DNA of 36,139 nucleotides. It comes from a virus. Where the stretch lies: the IMG/VR virus record IMGVR_UViG_3300028920_000168, positions 1 through 36,139 of that record; one strand, written 5' to 3'. The notes beneath the pieces were generated by a model. It saw nothing but the letters and a program-made list of their open reading frames with translations. It did not search any database and was not told the DNA's origin. Positions 1-8,156 of the stretch are shown here, piece after piece; position 1 is the stretch's first letter; the number at the start of each line of letters is the position of its first letter. Made by a program: the position numbers and the translations under genes.

Positions 1-1692
1 TATTCCAAATGTGATCGTCTTAGCGGCACGCCTATAGAACTTCAGCTCTTCACCGCTCAGATCTTCAACTGACTCATCTGTGAATCCGAACATCTTTTTC
101 ATGTTATTATAGTGAATGTCACCTTCCACGCATGCTTTCCTCAACCCTGCATCACCAGAGAGATGAGCTAGCATACGAACTTCAGCTTGACTATAGTCGG
201 CCGCGATTATGGTGTATCCTTTCCTCGCTTCAAAAATATTTTTAATAACCTTATCCTTAGGGATTCCGTGGATATTCGGATTTCCTGAGGATAGCCTAGC
301 TGTACGGGTACCTATCATCTTGAAGTCTGGAGATATGAATTCATCATTCCATAACCTCTTGATTATTCCATCGTGATAAGCTCCCATCCTCTTAGCAACT
401 AATCTTCGGTTAGCCAGAGTTGCAGGAAATTCATGTTGAATCCCGAGCCAGTACAGCATGAATAGCGATGTGCTATCCGACTCCATATTACTGGTCGTTT
501 GAGTCGAAGTTGACTTCCAGCAGTTTATGGCATCGTGTGAAGCTTCAGGCATAACCTCATCAATCTTTCGCTGGATCAATTTTTGCGACATCTTTCCGTT
601 CTTATTGCTCATCTTGACTAGCTTCAAATCCTTGTATAGTATCTTCTTCACTTGGGGTACTGAATTAAAATTGACTCCTTCATCGCAATATTTCTTCAGG
701 ATTTCATCGCATTCATTAATTTTTCCTTCCCAGATTTCCTTAACATGAGCAAGGCCATCCTTTGATACTTTCAAACCCTTTATCCACATATCGATAAAAA
801 GTTTAGCTCCAGAAAGCATTATGTCATCATGGATCTTCATCTCAGTCAGAGTCAGTATCTTTTTGAGACGGTTGAATACCCGAAACGTAGCATCACAATC
901 TGCCGCATTATATAGTAAGACCTTCTCCTTATCTGACTCCCAGGCTTCCTTCATTTTCTTCACATCTATTCCATAGTCACCTAGATCAACGTATGCAAGA
1001 TGCTTAAGTCCATGAACTCCCTTCCGTTCATCCCTAATGTAACTCATAAACATAGTATCATACCTGTAATTAAGATTTATTCCATGGAGTGACAGCCATG
1101 GAACATCATACTGACCGTGGTGGAATATGCATTCTTTATTTCGAAAGAACTCATTCAACATCCCGATGAATTCAGGATGGTTGATAAATGGAAATGCTCC
1201 TCCATTACCTGGAGCATCCGATATCCCTATGGATATCAACTCATCATTACGGGCATTAAGGCCAATGGTCTCGATATCAACAGATATCAGCTTCGACTTA
1301 TGGTACATATTCAATACAGCTTCTATATCCCCTACTATATAGTCTTCATATGGAGGTACCGGAACTCTCCATTCACCTTTCATATATAAAGCGATTAATC
1401 CAAGTTGATCCGCCAGTGACCTAAATACATCCACATTATTATATACTTCGCGTATATGATTGATTATGAATACATTAGGTTCGAAGAACCTTCCGAGTAC
1501 ATCAGCAATTTTCCTTCGCTTCTTATATGGAGCCATATCATCCTTTTCAGATACAGCATTGACTACATCATCATCATGTATTATTTCTCTGCTGAACATG
1601 ATTTGATTTTCCTTTACCCCGAATGGTTTTAGCATCTGTCTAATAACGCTCTTCTGACGTATGGCATATACTCCGACAAAGTTTATCTTCAT
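1..1692 (-). CDS. polA: Family A DNA polymerase with 3'-5' exonuclease (C-terminus cut by window edge)
   Basis: This is the replicative DNA polymerase, of the Pol I family. I translated 564 residues before the window ends. Residues 139-141 (DIE), 191-196 (HHGQYD) and 261-265 (YNAAD) fit the three DEDDy exonuclease motifs. Residues 461-479 carry a TxTARLSS-like motif 1, 499-512 are motif A (DYSQAEVRMLAHLS), and 554-564 begin motif B (RRAAKTITFGI). Motif C lies outside the window. There is no 5'-3' exonuclease domain. About 130 N-terminal residues before the exonuclease are unassigned. The ATG shares one base with the stop of the upstream synthetase gene (TAATG), so the two are translationally coupled. 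A PolA-type polymerase next to a PurA/PurZ-family gene matches the DpoZ-PurZ neighbourhood known from 2-aminoadenine phages, but nothing in the visible motifs proves that specificity. Confidence 0.93.
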   Translation of the reverse strand, partial: MKINFVGVYAIRQKSVIRQMLKPFGVKENQIMFSREIIHDDDVVNAVSEKDDMAPYKKRRKIADVLGRFFEPNVFIINHIREVYNNVDVFRSLADQLGLIALYMKGEWRVPVPPYEDYIVGDIEAVLNMYHKSKLISVDIETIGLNARNDELISIGISDAPGNGGAFPFINHPEFIGMLNEFFRNKECIFHHGQYDVPWLSLHGINLNYRYDTMFMSYIRDERKGVHGLKHLAYVDLGDYGIDVKKMKEAWESDKEKVLLYNAADCDATFRVFNRLKKILTLTEMKIHDDIMLSGAKLFIDMWIKGLKVSKDGLAHVKEIWEGKINECDEILKKYCDEGVNFNSVPQVKKILYKDLKLVKMSNKNGKMSQKLIQRKIDEVMPEASHDAINCWKSTSTQTTSNMESDSTSLFMLYWLGIQHEFPATLANRRLVAKRMGAYHDGIIKRLWNDEFISPDFKMIGTRTARLSSGNPNIHGIPKDKVIKNIFEARKGYTIIAADYSQAEVRMLAHLSGDAGLRKACVEGDIHYNNMKKMFGFTDESVEDLSGEELKFYRRAAKTITFGI

Positions 1693-2807
1693 TATCGGAG
1701 TTTCCTTGCATCAAACTTGTTACTATTTCCGCATCCATGTCCAAACAATTTTACTTTAGTGCCATACGGTATAGAGGATTCAATGAAACTTAGGAACTGC
1801 CAGAACTTATTATCCTTATACTGATCCTCAGTTTCTAAATGAGGTATCCCATTTTCCACCATATCAAGATAATCAAAGTATTCACTCGAACTCCAAGGTT
1901 TGAAGAACATCAGACTTCCACTTTTATCATATACTCCAATGTTCATTTCTATATCGCACAGCACATCAATTTTAGAAAGTGCTAGGTAAGACGGTCGCTC
2001 AATCATGATAGCCCTGCACAGGTTTCGAAGGTTTAGCCATCCTATCCTTCTTTTCCTTCCGCTCACAGATCCTATCTCATTTCCTTTTTCTCTGATATAA
2101 TTCGCTGACTCAAACCCCATTCCATCAAAATCTCCTGGGCCAACCTTAGTAACATATGGTTTTATGCACATGATTCTTTCATCTACCAGAGAGGGACTGA
2201 ACCCTGCTTGAGACCCGATTGAACTAAATCCACAGTTTGAAGTGGTAACTATAGGATATTCCCCCTGGTGGATGTCAAGTCCAAATCCATGAGCTCCTAT
2301 GAATAATATATTTTTGTCAAGCGAATTGTTTAAATAATCCGCAGTATCTATGGTTGATATTCCATTGACGCTAATTGACCCCATCATCTCAGATTTCCTC
2401 ATCATCCTATCGACATTGCATGGGCCTACTCCAGTCCCTACAGAACCAAATTTTGAAATGTTTTTTTCACTATCCTCAACCATATGTTTAGATAATATTA
2501 CAGGAGCAGTCTTACTGACTAAAACTTCAAAGTTAGGATTTTTTTGTTTAAGCTCCCTTATTTCTTTCATAAGCACATCGAGGTTAATGCACATTCCTTC
2601 AGTCAAAACCAATGTAGATCCTGCTTTTAAACCTCCTGATGGCAATAATCTGAATACAATTTTTTCATTATTGTCAGTTGTTACAGTATTTCCAGCATTA
2701 CTACCCCCGTTGAACCTGACGAATATATCGTACTCGTCTTTTATGAAATTAACAATTTCAGCCTTACACTCATCTCCATATTGTCCTCCAATGATTACTG
2801 TTTTCAT
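1692..2807 (-). CDS. Adenylosuccinate synthetase family enzyme (PurA/PurZ-like)
   Basis: Members join L-aspartate to a purine nucleotide using GTP: PurA acts on IMP, and phage PurZ acts on dGMP on the way to 2-aminoadenine. At 371 residues it is shorter than bacterial PurA (about 430), as phage and archaeal forms are. The P-loop is GDECKAE (11-17) rather than GDEGKGK. The catalytic Asp is present (D12), whereas published PurZ enzymes typically lack it. The residue matching E. coli His41 is Asn40 (NAGNT), and the one matching Gln224 is His173 (GAHG). The aspartate loop GRKRR (250-254) and the GTP-specificity motif KID (279-281) are kept. An unusual FGHGCGN lies near the C-terminus. The ATG at 2807 has GGAGG 5 bases upstream, which is better than the ATG at 2819. 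It overlaps the HNH gene by 4 bases. Family membership is secure; the substrate is not. Confidence 0.88.
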   Translation of the reverse strand: MKTVIIGGQYGDECKAEIVNFIKDEYDIFVRFNGGSNAGNTVTTDNNEKIVFRLLPSGGLKAGSTLVLTEGMCINLDVLMKEIRELKQKNPNFEVLVSKTAPVILSKHMVEDSEKNISKFGSVGTGVGPCNVDRMMRKSEMMGSISVNGISTIDTADYLNNSLDKNILFIGAHGFGLDIHQGEYPIVTTSNCGFSSIGSQAGFSPSLVDERIMCIKPYVTKVGPGDFDGMGFESANYIREKGNEIGSVSGRKRRIGWLNLRNLCRAIMIERPSYLALSKIDVLCDIEMNIGVYDKSGSLMFFKPWSSSEYFDYLDMVENGIPHLETEDQYKDNKFWQFLSFIESSIPYGTKVKLFGHGCGNSNKFDARKLR

Positions 2808-3241
2808 ATGAACCTCCATCTCCTTCCGGTATTAATGTTACTTATTGTCTTGCTGGATACTCCATAAAAGCTTGCTAATATACTTTGGTTGCATCCAGTC
2901 CTGAGACTGGATTTGATAGCCTTGATTTCCTCAAGTGATAACTTGATATTCCCATGCCTTTTCTTGACTGCCATATCAACCATATTGTCTGATTGATTCC
3001 CGGATATCAAGTGGTTGAAGTTTATGCATTTTCTGTTATCGCACTTATGAAGAACGACCTCCGGAGTTACGCCGCACATTAGGAACATATACCTTGGAAG
3101 ACTTATTTTCTTCCTATTGATAGTGATGTAGCAATATCCAGTTGAGCTTGGTTTATGCGAAGTGCATTCATGGCAGTATGGATCTATTCCTAAACGCTCG
3201 TTCCTCTCATAATATACTTCCTTATATGAAATTTTCCTCAT
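2804..3241 (-). CDS. HNH endonuclease, homing-type
   Basis: This is probably a free-standing homing endonuclease that cuts DNA at an allelic site lacking the gene. The central region has the HNH core, with His and Cys around LHKCDNRKCINFNHL and then a conserved NxxDN segment. The basic C-terminal part looks like the small helical DNA-binding (NUMOD-like) tail seen in these enzymes, with a helix-turn-helix-like stretch ending in NINTGRRWRF. The ATG at 3241 is preferred over 3292 because AAAGGA stands 7-8 bases before it, while the longer form would start inside a stem-loop. The gene sits between dpdA and the PurA/PurZ-like gene and overlaps the latter by 4 bases, as expected for an element inserted into a compact operon. 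It has no obvious metabolic link to its neighbours. Confidence 0.85.
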   Translation of the reverse strand: MRKISYKEVYYERNERLGIDPYCHECTSHKPSSTGYCYITINRKKISLPRYMFLMCGVTPEVVLHKCDNRKCINFNHLISGNQSDNMVDMAVKKRHGNIKLSLEEIKAIKSSLRTGCNQSILASFYGVSSKTISNINTGRRWRFI

Positions 3242-3261
3242 ATCAAATCCTTTCAGAGTCC

Positions 3262-3293
3262 AATGCAACCCTGCCCGAGGACAGGATTGCATT
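3262..3293 (-). promoter_or_regulatory. Stem-loop in the leader of the HNH gene
   Basis: A 12-base-pair stem (AATGCAATCCTG against CAGGGTTGCATT, one G-U pair) with an 8-base loop lies between the dpdA stop and the HNH start. No U-tract follows on the minus strand, so it is not a classic terminator. It may lower translation or stabilise processed RNA, as hairpins before phage homing endonuclease genes often do. Confidence 0.5.
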
Positions 3294-3309
3294 TATTAAT
3301 CTACTCTTA

Positions 3310-4035
3310 TTATATTTTATATAGTTTTGCTATATTTTCAGATAGCAATTTGCTTCCTGCCTTATATGCAAACATGAACGTTCTACTTCTGCAAGGTACG
3401 TCCGAATCAATTCTTTTCTTATTTTGAGCATATAATGCCGCATAGCATGTGTCCAGTGACCTTATTGAGTTATCCAAATCCTTTAGATCTCTCAGTTCAT
3501 CCAGCGAATTAAGACCAAGCACATGGATTTCTTTTTGTATTCCTTCGCTGAATAGCAGATGTGAAATGAATGTCCTCCTATTCACTTCTTTTTGAATCAT
3601 GAACTTACTGATTCCCAATGTATGGATACATCCTTGATCTGCTAGTATCTTAGCGCATTCGACGTATTCACTTCCATCATATCCTTGAGGAACAGCCATC
3701 AGTTTTCCCTTATACTTCCAGCACTTAGTTTTCAAGAATGATGTGAAATCCTTCATCTTCGATATAGTGGAATTCTTATCATATAAACTATCCGGAATCA
3801 CTACTTCAGATGGATTGATATAGCTCATGACTTCATGAAGTTCCTCGAATGTCAGCTGATTCCCTTCGGCTTCACCATTGTCAAGTACCACATATGAAGT
3901 TTCAGCAACTTTTCTATAAAACTGAGCGTATGATTCGTTGTTACGAGCGACGTGAGCTAAACACATGTGGATAGAACTATCCTTGGTTTCATTAAGATTC
4001 CCAACTGGCACTATATTAGCTATTTTCAAATTCAT
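3310..4035 (-). CDS. dpdA: DpdA-like DNA 7-deazaguanine transglycosylase
   Basis: Phage DpdA proteins are relatives of tRNA-guanine transglycosylase that exchange guanine in DNA for a 7-deazaguanine. The 241-residue protein has the expected order of motifs: LDNGEAEG at 51-58, VVIPDS at 78-83 (family D-rich substrate loop), MAVPQG at 113-118, LGI at 140-142, HVLGL at 171-175, and IRSLDT at 191-196. The last Asp lies where the TGT nucleophile would be. It lacks the long zinc-binding C-terminus of bacterial TGT, as the small phage forms do. The start is uncertain: ATG at 4059 overlaps nrdD more, and I chose 4035, which has GGAG 3 bases upstream. Its operon mates folE, queD and queE supply deazaguanine precursors, which strengthens the call considerably. 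Confidence 0.82.
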   Translation of the reverse strand: MNLKIANIVPVGNLNETKDSSIHMCLAHVARNNESYAQFYRKVAETSYVVLDNGEAEGNQLTFEELHEVMSYINPSEVVIPDSLYDKNSTISKMKDFTSFLKTKCWKYKGKLMAVPQGYDGSEYVECAKILADQGCIHTLGISKFMIQKEVNRRTFISHLLFSEGIQKEIHVLGLNSLDELRDLKDLDNSIRSLDTCYAALYAQNKKRIDSDVPCRSRTFMFAYKAGSKLLSENIAKLYKI

Positions 4036-5773
4036 CAACTCCATTCCATTTTCTATCATAGAACTCTACTTGTCTTTCTTGACTCCAGCTACTGACTGGG
4101 ACAAAGTATCCTATTATACGGCTCCAAATTTCTTTAATAGGTTTTCCACATTGGCAAACCCTAACGTTCCCTAATGGGAGTATATGATCATCTTCACACT
4201 GTGTAAATCCATAGTTTACAGCTAAATGAGGGAGTCCATATTTTATAGCTAACAAAATGATTTGCTTCATACCAGCTGGATTAAGCTTTGGAACATTAAT
4301 ATGGCATATCCCTCCACCAGAGAGGGCATTGACTAACCCTGCGGATATCTTGATCCTTTGCTCTATCGGCATATCGACGTGAAGCGGAACAAATTGATTG
4401 CTGTATATGCTATACTTCTGAACTTCCTTGCCGAAGAACTCCCTATCTGACTTAGCCATCTTCACACATGCTCCCTCTCCAGGGACTTCTTCGACGTTGA
4501 AGATCAAGTCAGATTCATGCTTATCAATCTCCTCCTTTATAGTCTTAATTATCACTTCCATCATGTTATAGGATAATCCAAGGATTTCAACTGCTTCATA
4601 AATCCCAACTATCCCTATGGTTGCAAATAGATTCATGAGCTTAATAATTCCTAATGGCTTGATAAACTTATTATATCCGTTATTAGCGGCATCCTCTAAG
4701 ATTTTTCTGTGAGCCTCATGCAATTTGATGATATCACCGACGTCATCCTTTAGGATTTCCAGGAATGTCGTTGGATTCCCTCTACTCAGGTATGCAAGGT
4801 GAGGAAGGTTGATCGCAATAACTCTGGACGAACCTACATCGATACCTCCGTTTCCGAAGCTGTCAATCCTATCGAGATCATTCACGAATCTACAGCACAT
4901 GGATACCTTATTATCATCTGAGTTAGCCAGGTATATATTAAAATTCCCTAGCCTTGAGTTAGTGTCCGAAACGTAATCCAGGAATTCATCGTCAGACTTG
5001 TTTATGTTGAATGTGCTGACTGGGAATCGATAAGGTATTCCGGATTCAGTACATCTCATCAATTCAGCGTACAATTCCTGAACTCTGAGCATCACGTATA
5101 AATCGAATTCGTAGTCCTTGAAAATATTTCGTGCGATGTCCCTCGAAAACATTGAGAAATTTGTAAACGGGGATTGGCCAGCAGTCCTGTTTTCATTGTT
5201 GAACGCCAGTACTATCCTCATTAGGTCTTCCATAATTTCTGAATCACTTACTTCACGTCCAGCTTTCTCAATGAACTGAGCGTATAGTACAAAGAAGTCA
5301 GATGGAGCTATAGCTCCCATGCAATAATTGGCCAATGATGACATCGCCTCTATCACGACAGTTGTAAATTCTCTGTGATTCTTAGGAACTATCCTGACTC
5401 CATTCGACTCATATCCTTCTTCAGCTAACTTTCTCAGACTTATGGCTACGCAATATATACTTCGAATATCAGACAAATCATGAATATACGTCCTGTTATT
5501 TATAACATTTCTCATTATCTGATCCCTATCAGGTGAATCGAGATACCTGTATATAGTGAATAGACTTTCCGTCTTATATTGTTTATCCGATGTCATCCAC
5601 TTCTTCTTCACTGGGGATATAAAATTCGCATTAGCATTTGGATCCGATTTGTCTTCATTATCCTTCATAAATTTGATATTATCATTTATAAATTCTTTAG
5701 TCGGGATACAGAAATTCTCTCCATTATCTTTAGTATTCCGAATTATTTCTACAAATTTATTATATTCAATCAT
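4016..5773 (-). CDS. nrdD: Anaerobic (class III) ribonucleoside-triphosphate reductase
   Basis: This enzyme reduces ribonucleoside triphosphates to deoxy forms using a glycyl radical, so it works only without oxygen. At 585 residues it is shorter than E. coli NrdD (712) and has no recognisable N-terminal ATP-cone. The central SMCCRFVNDL followed by a glycine-rich loop and INLPHLAYL fits the active-site region. Near the C-terminus a Cys pair (CQCG) precedes RIIGYF, which matches the glycyl-radical RxxGY motif, followed by SSW and an E-x-x-x-R-like tail. AGGAG precedes the ATG by 7 bases. The upstream gene encodes its activase and stops 2 bases before this start. It supplies dNTPs for phage replication and marks the host as anaerobic or facultative. 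Confidence 0.95.
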   Translation of the reverse strand: MIEYNKFVEIIRNTKDNGENFCIPTKEFINDNIKFMKDNEDKSDPNANANFISPVKKKWMTSDKQYKTESLFTIYRYLDSPDRDQIMRNVINNRTYIHDLSDIRSIYCVAISLRKLAEEGYESNGVRIVPKNHREFTTVVIEAMSSLANYCMGAIAPSDFFVLYAQFIEKAGREVSDSEIMEDLMRIVLAFNNENRTAGQSPFTNFSMFSRDIARNIFKDYEFDLYVMLRVQELYAELMRCTESGIPYRFPVSTFNINKSDDEFLDYVSDTNSRLGNFNIYLANSDDNKVSMCCRFVNDLDRIDSFGNGGIDVGSSRVIAINLPHLAYLSRGNPTTFLEILKDDVGDIIKLHEAHRKILEDAANNGYNKFIKPLGIIKLMNLFATIGIVGIYEAVEILGLSYNMMEVIIKTIKEEIDKHESDLIFNVEEVPGEGACVKMAKSDREFFGKEVQKYSIYSNQFVPLHVDMPIEQRIKISAGLVNALSGGGICHINVPKLNPAGMKQIILLAIKYGLPHLAVNYGFTQCEDDHILPLGNVRVCQCGKPIKEIWSRIIGYFVPVSSWSQERQVEFYDRKWNGVDEFENS

Positions 5774-5774
5774 G

Positions 5775-6527
5775 TCAGAACTCCTTTACTCTAAAATACG
5801 TGGTGAATTGGTCAGGTAATTCCAGTAGATCTATAGTATGGTACACGTGTTGATCCGAACCATACTGTCCTACCTTTATCACGTGGCACAGTTTCTTTAT
5901 GCGGTTAGGGACGTCGAATAATTTGTTCCCTGTATATAATATATTATATACGCCGATGTCATAGAAAAACTTCATGAGTGAAAATAGGGCATCCTCCTGG
6001 AGTGTTGGTTCCCCTCCCTGGTAAGTGACCGCCTTATAGTCGAATAAGCTCGTAATGATGTCCTTGACTATATCCTTAGCTGTTTTCGTCACTCCTTTAG
6101 TTATATCAAATAATCCAGGGTTATGACATCCTTTGCATCTGATATTACATCCTTGGAAAAAAATGATAGGAGATACATATCCGAAGCTGTCTTGAGTAAC
6201 TATCTCAGATATATAATTTTTTGGAACTTCCAGTTTTATGTTTGATAAATCATTATAATTCATTCTTAGTCTGCATATATCAGCTATAATATATGCATAA
6301 TTGGCGACATCAGCACATTCCTTTATTATCTCAGTCTCACGAAAAAGGTTTATTTCATATCCAAGTTCAGCTACTTCCTCTATCATTTTCACATACATCT
6401 CATTTATCGGGGTATTGATAGACCATCCGTTTCTCTTATGTCTTTTTTCCTCAAATTTTTTAATCATCGCGAACCTGAAGTGATCTAGGTTCCGCTTTAT
6501 CTTTTCCATATCCGAAATTATTTCCAA
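5775..6527 (-). CDS. nrdG: MazG-like domain fused to NrdG radical-SAM activase
   Basis: There are two domains. Residues about 1-95 carry a MazG/dUTPase-like helical pattern with EEVAE at 50-54 and E70-x-x-D73 in ECADVANY, the metal-binding layout of all-alpha NTP pyrophosphatases. Residues about 105-250 form a radical-SAM domain with C127-x3-C131-x2-C134 and GGEPTLQ at 171-177, as in NrdG, which makes the glycyl radical on NrdD. NrdG proteins are usually about 150-190 residues, so the N-terminal part is an addition. The start is TTG at 6527, with AGGAGG 8 bases upstream; the in-frame ATG 18 bases later has no site. The MazG-like part could trim a nucleotide pool (dGTP to dGMP, as MazZ does in 2-aminoadenine phages) or clean up abnormal dNTPs. 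That role is inference. Confidence 0.88.
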   Translation of the reverse strand: MEIISDMEKIKRNLDHFRFAMIKKFEEKRHKRNGWSINTPINEMYVKMIEEVAELGYEINLFRETEIIKECADVANYAYIIADICRLRMNYNDLSNIKLEVPKNYISEIVTQDSFGYVSPIIFFQGCNIRCKGCHNPGLFDITKGVTKTAKDIVKDIITSLFDYKAVTYQGGEPTLQEDALFSLMKFFYDIGVYNILYTGNKLFDVPNRIKKLCHVIKVGQYGSDQHVYHTIDLLELPDQFTTYFRVKEF

Positions 6528-6529
6528 AA

Positions 6530-6877
6530 CTAACGCCTCCTAACTTCAGAGCTAAACTTATCATCCTCGCACACTTCGACGCTGTATATATTATATCCAT
6601 CATCTCTCATCATATTGTATATCCACTCAGCCATATGTTCGCATGAATCTGTTGAACAATTTTCCTTGAATTGATCCCAATAACTTTTTATAAAGGATTC
6701 ACATACATCTTTAAACATGATGTATTCGATTTCCCTATTGGAATGCTCAACCTCAACTTGTATAATATATGTGAAATTATGATAATGAGGGAGTTTCAGG
6801 TATTTAACTTCAAACGGAGCATTTGGATAATGATGAGCCCCTAAGTATGAAGATTTCACTTTTACTAATTTTCTCAT
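6530..6877 (-). CDS. Divergent QueD/6-pyruvoyl-tetrahydropterin-synthase-fold protein
   Basis: I see a degenerate copy of the QueD fold in this 115-residue protein. Alignment by eye with the QueD encoded at 8157-8534 gives GAHH (13-16) over the first zinc His, HYHNFTY (31-37) over HGHSYRC, YIMFKDV (52-58) over VINFSDL, and CEHMAEWI (79-86) over AENIAAWI. VEVCED (100-105) lies over VKLWET, so the HxH zinc ligands and the late Glu (E104) are kept. The catalytic Cys before HxH and the LDH catalytic pair are missing. It is probably a different enzyme or a binding protein acting on a pterin-like or deazapurine intermediate. It overlaps folE by 4 bases (ATGA) and lies 2 bases before nrdG, so it belongs to the operon. 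Specific function unknown. Confidence 0.62.
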   Translation of the reverse strand: MRKLVKVKSSYLGAHHYPNAPFEVKYLKLPHYHNFTYIIQVEVEHSNREIEYIMFKDVCESFIKSYWDQFKENCSTDSCEHMAEWIYNMMRDDGYNIYSVEVCEDDKFSSEVRRR

Positions 6878-7422
6878 ATCTCACCGATTAGCTTTAGGAA
6901 TTCATGCTTTGTAGAGGTTTGAGTGAAACATCCACGATATATAGACGTTATTGTATCAGCTTCCATCTTTTGAACTCCCCTCATTCCCATACATAGATGT
7001 CTAGCTTTTAATATAACACCGACACCAGTAGCATTCACATACGTTTCAATATCATCTACTATCTGTTTTTGCATTCTTTCCTGAATCTGGAGTCGTCTAG
7101 CATAACACTCAACTAATCTTGCCAGTTTACTTAATCCAACTATTTTTTTACTCGGAATATATCCTATGTGAGCTACTCCTATAAAAGGAAGTATATGATG
7201 TTCGCACACACTTGCAAATCCGATATTTCTAACAACAATCATATTATTACTTTCGGCTTCGAATTGCCTAGACAATATCTCTTCAGGATTTTCCTTATAT
7301 CCTTTGAATAAAAATTCATATGCCCGTTCAACTCTCTCGGGAGTTCTTTGCAATCCTTCTCTTGATACTCCTCCTTTCTCAATTTGATTTAAAATGCTTA
7401 TAATTTCATTTTTGCAGTTCAT
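6874..7422 (-). CDS. folE: GTP cyclohydrolase I
   Basis: FolE converts GTP to 7,8-dihydroneopterin triphosphate, the first step of both folate and 7-deazaguanine synthesis. The 182-residue length is typical of the single-domain core. Residues 73-76 (CEHH) and C144 in RHLCMGMRG supply the zinc ligands, and the block HIGYIPSKKIVGLSKLARL is the family signature. AGGAGG precedes the ATG by 7 bases. With queE and queD just upstream in the operon and dpdA downstream, the likely purpose is 7-deazaguanine for DNA rather than folate. Confidence 0.96.
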   Translation of the reverse strand: MNCKNEIISILNQIEKGGVSREGLQRTPERVERAYEFLFKGYKENPEEILSRQFEAESNNMIVVRNIGFASVCEHHILPFIGVAHIGYIPSKKIVGLSKLARLVECYARRLQIQERMQKQIVDDIETYVNATGVGVILKARHLCMGMRGVQKMEADTITSIYRGCFTQTSTKHEFLKLIGEI

Positions 7423-7440
7423 TCACTTTCCTCCTTAATT

Positions 7441-8106
7441 TTATTTTGCATCTAAAATTTTGTGCAATTGGCAGGACAGTCTCAGAGTCCCAGGTATACT
7501 TTTCCGTTGCTCGAGAAATTTTTCAACTATCAGATCCGGCCTATGGATCTTTCCATCCTGCTCAGTCCTGCATTGCAAATAGATCTCTGAGTTGCTGAAC
7601 AACGATTCCCATACTGATGCCCATGACTTGAGAAATACAAAGCTTTCATCTTCCCTCCCGATTACAACTTTTAATGTAACCCTCGATCCATCAATTTTCC
7701 TGAGTATCTCGATATACTTCTTCATATCATACTCAATGTGATTCTTAGGTGAAAATGTGATATGATCAATCATATAAATCCACGGAGCATCAAGCGAATG
7801 TGTTTCAACATGAACTCTAAATTCTCTAGTTTGCAAAATTCGAATTAATTTGGTGCAATCCTGAAGAGTAGGATCACCGCCAGTTATTACCACTATCGGT
7901 ATATTAGAATCAGAATCCCATGGATCCAATTTATTCACAATTTCATCAATTTTCATAGTTTCGCCAGACTTCATATCCCATGAAGCTTTAGTATCACAGA
8001 ACTTGCATCTGGCATTACATCCAGCAAGCCTTATGAATTGAGCAGGATACCCGGAAAACCTGCCCTCTCCTTGAATTGTGTTAGTAATTATTTCAGATAC
8101 TTCCAT
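7441..8106 (-). CDS. queE: 7-carboxy-7-deazaguanine synthase
   Basis: QueE is a radical-SAM enzyme that contracts 6-carboxytetrahydropterin to 7-carboxy-7-deazaguanine (CDG). The 221-residue protein begins with the QueE hallmark QGEG (12-15). It then has C30-x3-C34-x2-C37 for the iron-sulfur cluster, and ITGGDPTLQ around 75-83. Both the spacing C-x3-C-x2-C and the GGDP loop fit QueE; NrdG in this operon has GGEP instead. GGAGGG lies 5 bases before the ATG. A hairpin separates it from queD. Confidence 0.95.
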   Translation of the reverse strand: MEVSEIITNTIQGEGRFSGYPAQFIRLAGCNARCKFCDTKASWDMKSGETMKIDEIVNKLDPWDSDSNIPIVVITGGDPTLQDCTKLIRILQTREFRVHVETHSLDAPWIYMIDHITFSPKNHIEYDMKKYIEILRKIDGSRVTLKVVIGREDESFVFLKSWASVWESLFSNSEIYLQCRTEQDGKIHRPDLIVEKFLEQRKSIPGTLRLSCQLHKILDAK

Positions 8107-8124
8107 ATTGCCCTCCGATTATTA

Positions 8125-8150
8125 ATGTGGAGTGAATAATCACTCCACAT
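8125..8150 (-). terminator. Stem-loop between queD and queE (possible attenuator)
   Basis: A perfect 11-base-pair stem with a 4-base loop (ATGTGGAGTGA, then TCACTCCACAT) sits between the queD stop and the queE ribosome binding site. Only short A/T runs follow on the minus strand, so full termination is doubtful. Partial termination or an RNA processing site that adjusts queE level is more likely. Confidence 0.45.
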
Positions 8151-8156
8151 CATTCA

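Noticed and set aside
2807-2819. Longer start for the PurA/PurZ-like protein (MEVHMKTV)
   Set aside because: The first ATG touches its ribosome-like site, while the second ATG has GGAGG at 5 bases and gives a 4-base overlap with the HNH gene.
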